Shown: positions 42,100 through 50,508 of the stretch, in pieces
How the letters are laid out: every line of letters begins with the position of its first letter
Position numbering within the stretch: the stretch's first letter is position 1
Assembly (NCBI RefSeq): GCF_033126985.1
Contig: NZ_AP024714.1
Span: forward strand, 930,001 to 994,000
DNA: 64,000 nt
Direction of reading: 5' to 3'
Source of the DNA: Methylomarinovum caldicuralii
Lineage (GTDB): Bacteria > Pseudomonadota > Gammaproteobacteria > Methylococcales > Methylothermaceae
The notes under the pieces: model-generated
What the model was told of the DNA's origin: nothing
Seen by the model: only the letters and a program-made list of their open reading frames with translations
Databases searched by the model: none
Translations under genes and position numbers: made by a program

Positions 42100-44789
42100 C
42101 TGAGAGGAATTTGGACCCCCGCGGCCTGTCCGGGGCGCGACTGATCCAGGACAACGATCCCCAGGAAACCCGCGAGTGGCTCGAGGCGCTGGAGGCGGTG
42201 ATCCGCCACGCCGGTCCCAAGCGGGCCCACTATCTGATCGAGCGTCTGATCGACCAGGCCCGCCAGGCCGGGGTCGCCATTCCCTATTCCGCCACCACGC
42301 CCTACATCAACACCATCCCCGCGGAACTGGAGCCGAGCTATCCGGGCGATCTGGACCTGGAGCGGCGTATCCGCTCCTTCGTGCGCTGGAACGCCATGGC
42401 CATGGTGGTGCGGGCCAACCGCCGTTCCACCGAATACGGCGGCCACATCGCCAGTTACGCTTCGGCGGCGACCCTGTACGAGGTGGGCTTCAACCATTTC
42501 TTCCGCGCCCCCAACGAGAACTTCGGCGGCGATCTGGTGTTCTTCCAGGGCCACGCCTCGCCGGGGATGTACGCCCGCGCCTTCCTCGAAGGGCGGCTGA
42601 GCGAGGAACAGCTGGCCAACTTCCGCAGCGAGGTCGCCGGCAACGGCCTGTCCTCCTACCCCCATCCGTGGCTGATGCCCGATTTCTGGCAGTTCCCCAC
42701 CGTCTCCATGGGGCTGGGGCCGCTGATGGCCATCTATCAGGCCCGCTTCATGCGCTATCTCCACGACCGCGAGCTGGCCGACACCTCGGGCCGCAAGGTC
42801 TGGTGCTTCTGCGGCGACGGCGAGATGGACGAGCCGGAGTCGGTCGGCGCCCTGTCCCTGGCCGGGCGCGAGCGTCTCGACAATCTGATCTTCGTCGTCA
42901 ACTGCAACCTCCAGCGCCTCGACGGCCCGGTGCGCGGTGACGGCAAGATCATCCAGGAGCTGGAAAGCCTGTTCCGCGGCGCCGGCTGGAACGTCATCAA
43001 AGTGATTTGGGGCTCGCGCTGGGATCCGCTCCTGGCCCGCGACACCCAAGGCCTCCTGAAGAAACGCATGGAGGAGGTGGTCGACGGCGAATACCAGACC
43101 TACAAGGCCAAGGACGGGGCCTACGTGCGCCAGCACTTTTTCGGCAAGTACCCGGAGCTGCTGGAGATGGTCAAGGACATGTCCGACGAGCAAATCTTCC
43201 GCCTCGACCGCGGCGGCCACGATCCCAGAAAGATCTATGCCGCCTACGACCGGGCGGTGAAGCACGTCGGTCAGCCGACGGTGATCCTGGCCAAGACCAT
43301 CAAGGGTTACGGCATGGGCGAGGCCGGCGAGGGCCGCATGGGCGCCCACCAGCAGAAGAAGCTGGAGGAGAAGGCCCTGCGTCAGTTCCGCGACCGCTTC
43401 GAAATCCCCATCCCTGACGACAAGCTGCTGGAGACGCCCTTCTACAAGCCCTCCGAAGACAGCGAGGTGATGCGCTACCTGCACGAGCGCCGCCGCGCCC
43501 TGGGTGGATACCTGCCCCAGCGCCGGCGCCAGTCATCGGTGTTCCTCTCCCTCCCCGACGACAAGCCCTACGATTTCGCTTTCAAGGGCACCGGAGAGCG
43601 CGAGATGTCCACCACCATGGTCTTCGTGCGCCTGCTGGCGGCCTTGATGCGCGACCGCCGCTTCGGCAGGCACGTGGTGCCCATCGTTCCCGACGAGGCC
43701 CGCACCTTCGGCATGGAAGGGCTGTTCCGCCAGTACGGCATCTATTCCCACGTGGGGCAGTTGTTCGAGCCGGAGGACGCCGGGCAGATCAACTACTACC
43801 GCGAGGACAGGAAGGGGCAGGTGCTGGAGGAGGGCATCTGCGAAGCCGGCGCCATGGCCGACTGGATCGCCGCCGCCACCTCCTACAGCAACCACGATCT
43901 GCCGATGGTGCCGTTCTACATCTATTATTCGATGTTCGGCTACCAGCGCGTCGGCGATCTGTGCTGGGCTGCCGGCGACATGCAGGCCCGCGGTTTCCTG
44001 GTGGGTGGCACCGCCGGGCGCACCACCCTGGCCGGGGAGGGGCTGCAGCACCAGGACGGCCACAACCTCCACTTCTTCTCCGCCGTCCCCAACTGCATCG
44101 CCTACGATCCCTGCTTCGGCTACGAGCTGGCGGTCATCATCCGCGACGGGCTCAAACGCATCATCGGCAACGGCGAGAACGTCTATTATTACCTGACGGT
44201 GATGAACGAGAATTACCCCCATCCGCCGATGCCGGAAGGGGTGGAGGCGGGCATCCTCAAGGGCATGTACCGCATCGTCAGCGGCGGCGATCAGGCCCGG
44301 GTGCAGCTCTTAGGCAGCGGCACCATCCTGCGCGAGGTGATGGCCGCCGCCGAACTGCTGCAGCAGGATTTCGGCATTGCCGCCGACGTCTGGAGCGTTA
44401 CCAGCTTCTCCGAGCTGCACCGCGACGGCGTCCAGGCCGAGCGCTGGAATCAGCGTCATCCTGCCGAGGCGCCGAAAAAGCCCTACGTCACCGAATGCCT
44501 GGAAAAGGCGCCCGGACCGGTAGTGGCGGCGACCGACTACATCCGCAGCCATGCCGAGCAGATCCGCGCCTTCGTCCCGCAGCGCTATGTCACCCTCGGA
44601 ACCGACGGCTACGGCCGCAGCGACACCCGCAAGGCCCTGCGTTACTTCTTCGAGGTGGACCGCCACGCGGTGGCGCTGGCCGCCCTCAAGGCGCTGGCCG
44701 ACGAGGGCAATGTCGAGGCCGGGGTGGTGCGACAGGCCATCGACCGCTACGGCATCGATCCGGAAAAACCGTTCCCGCCGACGGTGTGA
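42096..44789 (+). CDS. aceE: Pyruvate dehydrogenase E1 component, homodimeric type
   Basis: 897 residues from a GTG overlapping the previous stop (GTGA). The thiamine-diphosphate motif GDGEMDEPESVGAL...NLIFVVNCN, the N-terminal PYSATTPYINTIP and GHASPGMYARAFLEGRL, and the C-terminal VTSFSELHRDG and TLGTDGYGRSDTR belong to the alpha2 E1 of the proteobacterial complex. It decarboxylates pyruvate and acetylates the lipoyl group of AceF. aceE-aceF-lpd form one operon; no PdhR regulator gene is present. Confidence 0.97.
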   Translation: MTERNLDPRGLSGARLIQDNDPQETREWLEALEAVIRHAGPKRAHYLIERLIDQARQAGVAIPYSATTPYINTIPAELEPSYPGDLDLERRIRSFVRWNAMAMVVRANRRSTEYGGHIASYASAATLYEVGFNHFFRAPNENFGGDLVFFQGHASPGMYARAFLEGRLSEEQLANFRSEVAGNGLSSYPHPWLMPDFWQFPTVSMGLGPLMAIYQARFMRYLHDRELADTSGRKVWCFCGDGEMDEPESVGALSLAGRERLDNLIFVVNCNLQRLDGPVRGDGKIIQELESLFRGAGWNVIKVIWGSRWDPLLARDTQGLLKKRMEEVVDGEYQTYKAKDGAYVRQHFFGKYPELLEMVKDMSDEQIFRLDRGGHDPRKIYAAYDRAVKHVGQPTVILAKTIKGYGMGEAGEGRMGAHQQKKLEEKALRQFRDRFEIPIPDDKLLETPFYKPSEDSEVMRYLHERRRALGGYLPQRRRQSSVFLSLPDDKPYDFAFKGTGEREMSTTMVFVRLLAALMRDRRFGRHVVPIVPDEARTFGMEGLFRQYGIYSHVGQLFEPEDAGQINYYREDRKGQVLEEGICEAGAMADWIAAATSYSNHDLPMVPFYIYYSMFGYQRVGDLCWAAGDMQARGFLVGGTAGRTTLAGEGLQHQDGHNLHFFSAVPNCIAYDPCFGYELAVIIRDGLKRIIGNGENVYYYLTVMNENYPHPPMPEGVEAGILKGMYRIVSGGDQARVQLLGSGTILREVMAAAELLQQDFGIAADVWSVTSFSELHRDGVQAERWNQRHPAEAPKKPYVTECLEKAPGPVVAATDYIRSHAEQIRAFVPQRYVTLGTDGYGRSDTRKALRYFFEVDRHAVALAALKALADEGNVEAGVVRQAIDRYGIDPEKPFPPTV

Positions 44790-44842
44790 AAGGGTAGAGT
44801 GAGCGCATAATAACCACAAGATCATCGAAAAAGGGGTAACGA

Positions 44843-46138
44843 GTGAGCCAGATCAAGGAAATCAGCGTCCCGCCGTTGGGAGATGTGGACGCCGTCGATG
44901 TCATCGAAGTGCTGGTCCAGCCCGGCGACACCGTGGCCAAGGACGATCCGCTGATCACCCTGGAGAGCGACAAGGCCACCATGGAGGTGCCCTCGTCGGA
45001 GGCGGGGGTGGTCAAGGAGGTGCTGGTCAAGGTGGGGGACAAGGTCAAGGAAGGCGATCCCATCGTCCGCCTGGAGGCGAGCGAGGCGGAGGAAGCCGAA
45101 GCCGCGCCACCCGCCAAGGAAGAAGAAGCCAAGGCCCCGGCCGCCGCGCCGGAGGTCCAGGCCCCCGTCTCCGAAGCGGCACCGCTGCCGGCCCCCGAAC
45201 CCGAACCTGCACCGCCGCCTGCCGCAGCCCCGGCCGCCGAACTGCCCTACGCCAGCCCGTCGGTGCGGCGCTTCGCCCGCAGCCTGGGGGTGGATCTGTC
45301 CCAGGTGCGCGGCAGCGGGCCCAAGGGCCGGATTCTGCGTGAGGACGTGGAGCGCTACGTCAAGTCCCGCCTGCAGGGGGCGCCGGCGGCGGGTGCCGCG
45401 CCGGGAATCCCGCCGGTTCCGGAAGTGGATTTCACCAAGTTCGGGCCGGTGGAAAGACAGCCGTTGTCGCGGATCAAACGCCGCAGCGGTCCCCACCTGC
45501 AGCGGGCCTGGCTCAACGCCCCCAAGGTGACCCAGCACCACGACGTGGACATCACCGAGCTGGAGAATTTCCGCCAGTCCCTCAAACCGGAGGCGGAAAA
45601 GCGCGGCATCAAGCTGACGCCGCTGGCCTTCGTGTTGCGGGCGCTGCCGGTGGTGCTGAAGGAATTCCCCCAGTTCAACGCTTCCCTGGCGCCGGACGGC
45701 GAAACCCTGATTCTCAAACGCTATTGTCACATCGGCGTCGCCGTGGCCACGCCGGACGGGCTGGTGGTGCCGGTGATCCGCGACGTGGACCGCAAGGGCG
45801 TGTGGGAACTGGCCGGGGAGCTGGCCGATGTCAGCGCCCGTGCCCGCGCCGGCAAGCTCGGGCCCAACGATCTCCAGGGGGGCTGCTTCTCGGTGTCCAG
45901 CCTCGGCGGCATCGGCGGGGGGCACTTCACCCCCATCGTCAACGTGCCGGAGGTGGCCATTCTGGGGCTGTCACGGGCGCGGATGCAGCCGGTGTGGAAC
46001 GGCGGTGAATTCGAGCCGCGAGTGATGCTGCCCATCTCCCTGTCTTATGATCACCGGGTGATCGACGGCGCCGAGGGGGCGCAGTTTGTGGTCCGCTTCG
46101 GTCAACTGCTCTGCGATTTGCGCCAGTTGGTGCTGTGA
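44843..46138 (+). CDS. aceF: Dihydrolipoamide acetyltransferase (PDH E2)
   Basis: 431 residues from a GTG at 44843 (AAGGGG upstream). One lipoyl domain (lysine in ESDKATMEVPS, about residue 43), an Ala/Pro/Glu-rich linker, the peripheral subunit-binding domain (YASPSVRRFARSLGVDLSQV, GRILREDV) and the catalytic domain with SYDHRVIDGAEGAQF holding the active His and Asp. E. coli AceF has three lipoyl domains, so this is a short form. It forms the 24-mer core accepting acetyl groups from AceE and passing them to CoA. Confidence 0.96.
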   Translation: MSQIKEISVPPLGDVDAVDVIEVLVQPGDTVAKDDPLITLESDKATMEVPSSEAGVVKEVLVKVGDKVKEGDPIVRLEASEAEEAEAAPPAKEEEAKAPAAAPEVQAPVSEAAPLPAPEPEPAPPPAAAPAAELPYASPSVRRFARSLGVDLSQVRGSGPKGRILREDVERYVKSRLQGAPAAGAAPGIPPVPEVDFTKFGPVERQPLSRIKRRSGPHLQRAWLNAPKVTQHHDVDITELENFRQSLKPEAEKRGIKLTPLAFVLRALPVVLKEFPQFNASLAPDGETLILKRYCHIGVAVATPDGLVVPVIRDVDRKGVWELAGELADVSARARAGKLGPNDLQGGCFSVSSLGGIGGGHFTPIVNVPEVAILGLSRARMQPVWNGGEFEPRVMLPISLSYDHRVIDGAEGAQFVVRFGQLLCDLRQLVL

Positions 46139-46158
46139 GGGAGAGGGAGGAAAAAAAC

Positions 46159-47571
46159 ATGACGATCGAAACCGAAGTCCTGGTCATCGGCGCCGGCCCC
46201 GGCGGTTACACGGCGGCCTTCCGCGCTGCCGATCTGGGCAAGAAAGTGACCCTGGTGGAACGCTTCCCGGTGCTGGGGGGCGTGTGTCTCAACGTCGGCT
46301 GCATTCCCTCCAAGGCCCTGCTGCACCTGGCGGAGCTGATCTATCAGGCCGGGGACGCGGCCGCCAAAGGCATCGATTTCGGCGCCCCGAAGATCGACCT
46401 CAACAAGGTGCGGGCCTGGAAGGAACGGGTGGTCAAGACTCTCAACACCGGCCTGGCCGGTCTGGCCAAGCAGCGCCAGGTCCAGGTGGTGCAGGGGGTG
46501 GCCAAGTTCGTCTCCCCCCACGAGGTCGAAGTGGAAGGCCCTGAAGGCAGCGAAACCATCCGTTTCCAGAACGCCATCATCGCCGCCGGTTCCCGCCCGG
46601 TGCAGCTGCCCGGTTTCCCTGACGATCCGCGGATCATGGATTCCACGGATGCGCTGGCGCTGGAGGAGGTTCCCGGCCATCTGCTGGTGGTGGGGGCGGG
46701 TGTCATCGGTCTGGAAATGGCCTGTGTCTATCATGCCCTGGGGGCGAAGATCTCGGTGGTGGAGCTGGCGGACCAGATCCTGCCGGGGACCGATCCGGAG
46801 CTGATCCGGCCGCTGCTGCAGACCATCACCAAGCGCTACGAGAACATCTGGCTCCGCTCCAAAGTGACCGGGGTCGAGGCCGGGGCGGACGGCCTGACGG
46901 TCCGTTTCGAGGGGGAGGGGGTGCCGGATCAGGCCCGCTTCGACCGCCTCCTGGTGGCGGTGGGACGCCGCCCCAACAGCGACCGCCTCAATCTGGCCGC
47001 CGCCGGCATCGACACCGACGAGCGCGGCCTCATCCCGGTGGACGAGCAGATGCGCACCCAGGTGCCGCACATCTACGCCATCGGCGACCTCGTGCCGGGG
47101 CCGATGCTGGCCCACAAGGCCAGCCACGAGGGCAAGATCGCCGCCGAGGTCATCGCCGGCGAGAAAGTGGCCTTCCAGGCCCTGACCATCCCGGCGGTGG
47201 CCTACACCGACCCGGAGGTGGCCTGGATGGGCAGGAGCGAGGCCGAGCTGAAGGAAGCCGGCATCGAATACGACAAGGCGGTGTTTCCCTGGGCCGCCAG
47301 CGGCCGCGCCCTGGCGATGGGGCGGCGCGAGGGGCTCACCAAGCTGCTGTGCGACAGGAAGACCCGCCGGATTCTGGGTGCCGGCATCACCGGGCCCCAC
47401 GCCGGCGAGCTGATTTCCGAGGCCGTGCTGGCGCTGGAGATGGGGGCCGATGCCGAGGATCTGGCCCTGACCATCCATCCCCATCCGACCCTGTCGGAGA
47501 CGCTGATGTTCGCCGCCGAGATACTCGAGGGTACCATCACCGATCTGTATCTGGGCGGCAAGAAAAAATGA
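46159..47571 (+). CDS. lpdA: Dihydrolipoyl dehydrogenase (PDH E3)
   Basis: 470 residues from the ATG at 46159 with GGGAGG upstream. FAD motif VIGAGPGGYTAAFRAADLG, redox disulfide GGVCLNVGCIPSK, NAD motif VVGAGVIGLEMACVYHALG, AIGDLVPGPMLAHKASHEG and the C-terminal HPHPTLSET His-Glu pair. It reoxidises the dihydrolipoyl group of AceF with NAD. There is no N-terminal lipoyl extension as seen in Neisseria-type E3. The last codons overlap the next ATG. Confidence 0.97.
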   Translation: MTIETEVLVIGAGPGGYTAAFRAADLGKKVTLVERFPVLGGVCLNVGCIPSKALLHLAELIYQAGDAAAKGIDFGAPKIDLNKVRAWKERVVKTLNTGLAGLAKQRQVQVVQGVAKFVSPHEVEVEGPEGSETIRFQNAIIAAGSRPVQLPGFPDDPRIMDSTDALALEEVPGHLLVVGAGVIGLEMACVYHALGAKISVVELADQILPGTDPELIRPLLQTITKRYENIWLRSKVTGVEAGADGLTVRFEGEGVPDQARFDRLLVAVGRRPNSDRLNLAAAGIDTDERGLIPVDEQMRTQVPHIYAIGDLVPGPMLAHKASHEGKIAAEVIAGEKVAFQALTIPAVAYTDPEVAWMGRSEAELKEAGIEYDKAVFPWAASGRALAMGRREGLTKLLCDRKTRRILGAGITGPHAGELISEAVLALEMGADAEDLALTIHPHPTLSETLMFAAEILEGTITDLYLGGKKK

Positions 47572-48365
47572 ATCTGGCGGAATTGCCCACGGTCGCGCTG
47601 CGTTGCCAGCATTTCGGCGAGTCCGGTCCGCCGTTGATGATCCTCCACGGCCTGTTCGGCGCCGGCCGCAACTGGTATTCCCTGGCCCGCAAGCTGGCGG
47701 ATGAATGCCAGCTCCACGTCCCCGATCTGCGGGGACACGGGGAATCGCCCCAGGTGGGGCCCATCGATTATCCCCACATGGCCGCAGACGTCCTCGCCCT
47801 GATGGATCGTGAAGGATTGGCCTCCGCCAGCCTGCTGGGGCACAGCATGGGCGGCAAGGTGGCCATGACCCTGGCGCTGCACCATCCGGAGCGGGTCGAA
47901 AAGCTGATCGTGGTGGACATCGCCCCGGTGCAGTACAGCCACAATTTCGACCACGTCATCGCCGCCCTGCGGGCCCTGCCCCTGGAGCGGATCCACAGCC
48001 GCCGCGAGGCGGAAGCGTGGCTCAATCAGCACCTGGACAATCCGCTGGTGTGCCAGTTTCTGCTCCAGAATCTGGTGGCCGACGATCACCGCTACCGCTG
48101 GCGCATCGACCTCGACCTCATCGCCGAGGCGCTGCCGGGCATTGTCGGCTTCCCCCTAGACGACCAGGTCAGGCCGTTCGAGGGGCCGACCCTGTTCATC
48201 GCCGGCGGTCGCTCGGAATACCTCAAGCCCCAGTACCACCAGGCCATCCGCACCCTGTTCCCCAACGCCCGCATCCAGACCATCGCCAACGCCGGCCACT
48301 GGGTCCACAGCGACGAGCCCGAGGTCTTCCTAGACGTGGTGCGCTGCTTCCTGCGGGAGGCATGA
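47568..48365 (+). CDS. Alpha/beta hydrolase, YbfF-like esterase
   Basis: 265 residues: LHGLFGAGRNWYSLARKL, PDLRGHGESP, nucleophile elbow GHSMGGKVAMTLAL, late His in ANAGHWVHSDEP. The pattern follows the YbfF acyl-CoA/ester hydrolases of gammaproteobacteria. It overlaps the lpdA stop by four bases and so is expressed with the pyruvate dehydrogenase genes; whether it acts on a thioester related to that complex is speculation. Confidence 0.88.
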   Translation: MNLAELPTVALRCQHFGESGPPLMILHGLFGAGRNWYSLARKLADECQLHVPDLRGHGESPQVGPIDYPHMAADVLALMDREGLASASLLGHSMGGKVAMTLALHHPERVEKLIVVDIAPVQYSHNFDHVIAALRALPLERIHSRREAEAWLNQHLDNPLVCQFLLQNLVADDHRYRWRIDLDLIAEALPGIVGFPLDDQVRPFEGPTLFIAGGRSEYLKPQYHQAIRTLFPNARIQTIANAGHWVHSDEPEVFLDVVRCFLREA

Positions 48366-48431
48366 GCCGACGCCATTAAAGCCGCGTCCCTTCCCGCCGC
48401 TAACCTCGGTGGGAATGCGGAAAGCGGCGAC

Positions 48432-49598
48432 ATGCGTATTTGGATCTGGCTCGGTTTGTTGTGGAGCGGTTGGGTGGCGGCGGAGGTGTATCAACCCTCG
48501 CCGCTGACCGCCGGCTGGCATCTGGAAACAGGGAAGCTGTTTTGCCGCCTGAGTCAGACGGTCGAAGATCTGGGAACGGTGGCCTTCGAGCAGCGGGCCG
48601 GCAAGCCGCTGCGTTTCTGGTTGCAATTGGCACACGAACCCCGGGTGGTGGACGCCGGCCTTCAGATCCATCCCGCACCCTGGCAGCACCGTTACCTGCC
48701 CGGTCGGCGTTACGCCGTCGACCGCATCGAAACGGCGGGAACCTTGGGCCGGCGCCTGGTGGTGGAAGGGGCTGTCGCCGAGCAGATGCTGGCGGCGGTG
48801 CATGCAGGCCGCTTTCCCCGCTTCGATTACCGCCGCCCCTGGGGAAACGTGCTCAGCGAGGCCCAGGTCAGCGTGTCGGCGGTGCGGTTCTGGGAGCGCT
48901 ATCCCGATTTTCAGAACTGCCGCGCCAAGCTGCCGCCCTACAGTCTGGATGACTTCACAGATCTGCAGTATTACTTCCGCGAGCAGCAGGTAGAGCTGCC
49001 GCCGGCGGCCCGTACCCGCCTGTCCCAGCTGGCGGATCTGCTCCAGCGGCTGGGCAAGGGGCAGGTGGTGGTCAGGAACGTCACCGCCGGGGCCGGCAAG
49101 GCGGCCGAAAGCTGGTTCCGGAAGCGGTTTCTCCGGGTGCGGCGCTGGCTTCAGTCCCAGGGGCTGACGGCCGATTGGGTCACTACCGGCAAGGCCCGCG
49201 GCAAACCGGTGGTGGAGATCCGCCTGTTCGGCCCCGAGGGGTTGCGCCTGTACCACTACGGCCGCCGCCAGAGCCGGCTCACGGCCGCCCAGCGCCGCCG
49301 GCTCGATCTGTTGGCCCGTTATGTCAACGAATTCTTTCCCGGCCAGCTCGTCATCCACGGTTACAGCGACGGTGCCCGCTGGCGCAGCGAGCGCACCAAT
49401 CTGGCGCTGTCGCGCCGCTGGGCCGAGCGCATCCGTGATTATCTGGCCGGACGCGGGGTGGCGCCGCAGCGGATGACGGTCAAGGCCTGGGGATCGCGCC
49501 ACCGGGTCGCCAGCAATTTGACCAAAGCCGGGCAGGCCAAGAACCGGAGAGTGTGGATCGATTTCGACGAGAGGCCGTTACCGGGCGCCGGGCGCTGA
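48432..49598 (+). CDS. motY: MotY-like flagellar stator-associated protein with tandem OmpA-like domains
   Basis: 388 residues with a signal peptide (about 1-17). The N-terminal domain (LFCRLSQTVEDLGTVAFEQ, PPYSLDDFTDLQYYF) follows MotY of Vibrio and Pseudomonas, and AARTRLSQLADLL begins the usual peptidoglycan-binding domain. In normal MotY (about 290 residues) the protein ends after one such domain; here a first, degenerate copy (about 190-270) is followed by a second with LVIHGYSDGARWRSERTNLALSRRWAERI and AKNRRVWIDF. It would form part of the T-ring around the basal body that holds stators. It is not linked to the filament operon 11 kb away. Confidence 0.85.
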   Translation: MRIWIWLGLLWSGWVAAEVYQPSPLTAGWHLETGKLFCRLSQTVEDLGTVAFEQRAGKPLRFWLQLAHEPRVVDAGLQIHPAPWQHRYLPGRRYAVDRIETAGTLGRRLVVEGAVAEQMLAAVHAGRFPRFDYRRPWGNVLSEAQVSVSAVRFWERYPDFQNCRAKLPPYSLDDFTDLQYYFREQQVELPPAARTRLSQLADLLQRLGKGQVVVRNVTAGAGKAAESWFRKRFLRVRRWLQSQGLTADWVTTGKARGKPVVEIRLFGPEGLRLYHYGRRQSRLTAAQRRRLDLLARYVNEFFPGQLVIHGYSDGARWRSERTNLALSRRWAERIRDYLAGRGVAPQRMTVKAWGSRHRVASNLTKAGQAKNRRVWIDFDERPLPGAGR

Positions 49599-50366
49599 TC
49601 CGGCTTCGAGCCAGGATCTGGCCAGGGCCAGATCTTCGGGGGTGTCGATGTCCACCGCCGCCTCCGGGTGTTCCAGAATCACGAAACGGACCCGGATGCC
49701 GAGCTTCTTTTCCACCTGTCGGGCCACCTCTGCGGTGGTCAGCCGGCCCAGCAGATAACGCACCAGCGTGACCGCCCCCAGTTCCCGGATGAGGCGCCAG
49801 GGGCGTTTGCGCTGTTGTTCCAGACGGCGCCAGAAGTGGACGAACTCCCGTCCTTTGGGGGTGAGAAAGGCGAACAGATTGCAGGTGCAGAAGGGGCCGT
49901 CGGCGAAGCGCAGGGCGGTGCGCCGCACGCCTGGAAAGCGCCGGACCACCAGCCGATGCGGGACCAGGCCGACGGCCAGATCGACGCCGCTGTCCTGGGC
50001 GCGGCGGCAGAATTCCGTGAACACTGCGGAATCGGGAAAGGCCAGGTCCGAGGTGGTCAGCAGCACCGGCTGCCGGGGCGGGACGGTTTCCATGCCGCGC
50101 CAGGCGCTGAGGGAGGGGGAAGCGGCGGGCGGCAGCCAGCGCAGGGGTTTGATGCTGTTTAAGGCGTGCCGGCGCCAGATGGTTTCGGCCGGCCCGACGA
50201 GGACGATGGCCTCGATGAGCGGGCAGCCTTCCAGGGCCGCCAGCACCCGCGCCAGCAAGGGGGCGCCGGCGAGCGGCACCAGGCTCTTGCAGGGAGCCCC
50301 GGCGGCCGCGGCGACCGGGTTGGCCCGTTCACGGTCGGCGGCGAGAACGACAGCGTGCCAGTTCAT
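49578..50366 (-). CDS. Nucleotidyltransferase (MobA/GlmU-like), sphingolipid cluster
   Basis: 262 residues. N-terminal sugar-nucleotidyltransferase pattern WHAVVLAADRER...KSLVPLAGAPLLARVLAAL, LLTTSDLAFPD in place of the catalytic Asp motif, and a C-terminal VDIDTPEDLALARSWL. Family members load NTPs onto sugars, phospho-alcohols or molybdopterin. Placed upstream of the GNAT gene in a ceramide cluster, it may activate a polar head group for the sphingolipid (inference). The 3' end overlaps motY by 21 bases, convergently. Confidence 0.75.
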   Translation of the reverse strand: MNWHAVVLAADRERANPVAAAAGAPCKSLVPLAGAPLLARVLAALEGCPLIEAIVLVGPAETIWRRHALNSIKPLRWLPPAASPSLSAWRGMETVPPRQPVLLTTSDLAFPDSAVFTEFCRRAQDSGVDLAVGLVPHRLVVRRFPGVRRTALRFADGPFCTCNLFAFLTPKGREFVHFWRRLEQQRKRPWRLIRELGAVTLVRYLLGRLTTAEVARQVEKKLGIRVRFVILEHPEAAVDIDTPEDLALARSWLEAGSAPGAR

Positions 50367-50377
50367 GGTGCCGGTGA

Positions 50378-50482
50378 GCGGGCCGGGATGCCGCTTTTCG
50401 GGGTGTATACGGCCCGGACGGCCGTGTCCAAGTCCCCAGGGACGGGTTCACGACGTCCCCGAAAAGCGGTGTTCCGGCCCGC
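50378..50482 (+). repeat. Palindromic element copy 4 (core subtype A)
   Basis: Arms 50378-50403 and 50457-50482 are complementary at 23 of 26 positions. The 53-base core has ATACGGCC-CGGAC-GGCCGTGT (one G-T pair) and GGGACG-(9 nt)-CGTCCC stems and is homologous to the reverse strand of copy 1. It occupies the gap between the GNAT gene and the nucleotidyltransferase gene, so it would be in their common transcript. Confidence 0.85.
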
Positions 50483-50508
50483 TGACGGAGGTGATGCGGG
50501 TGGGAAAT

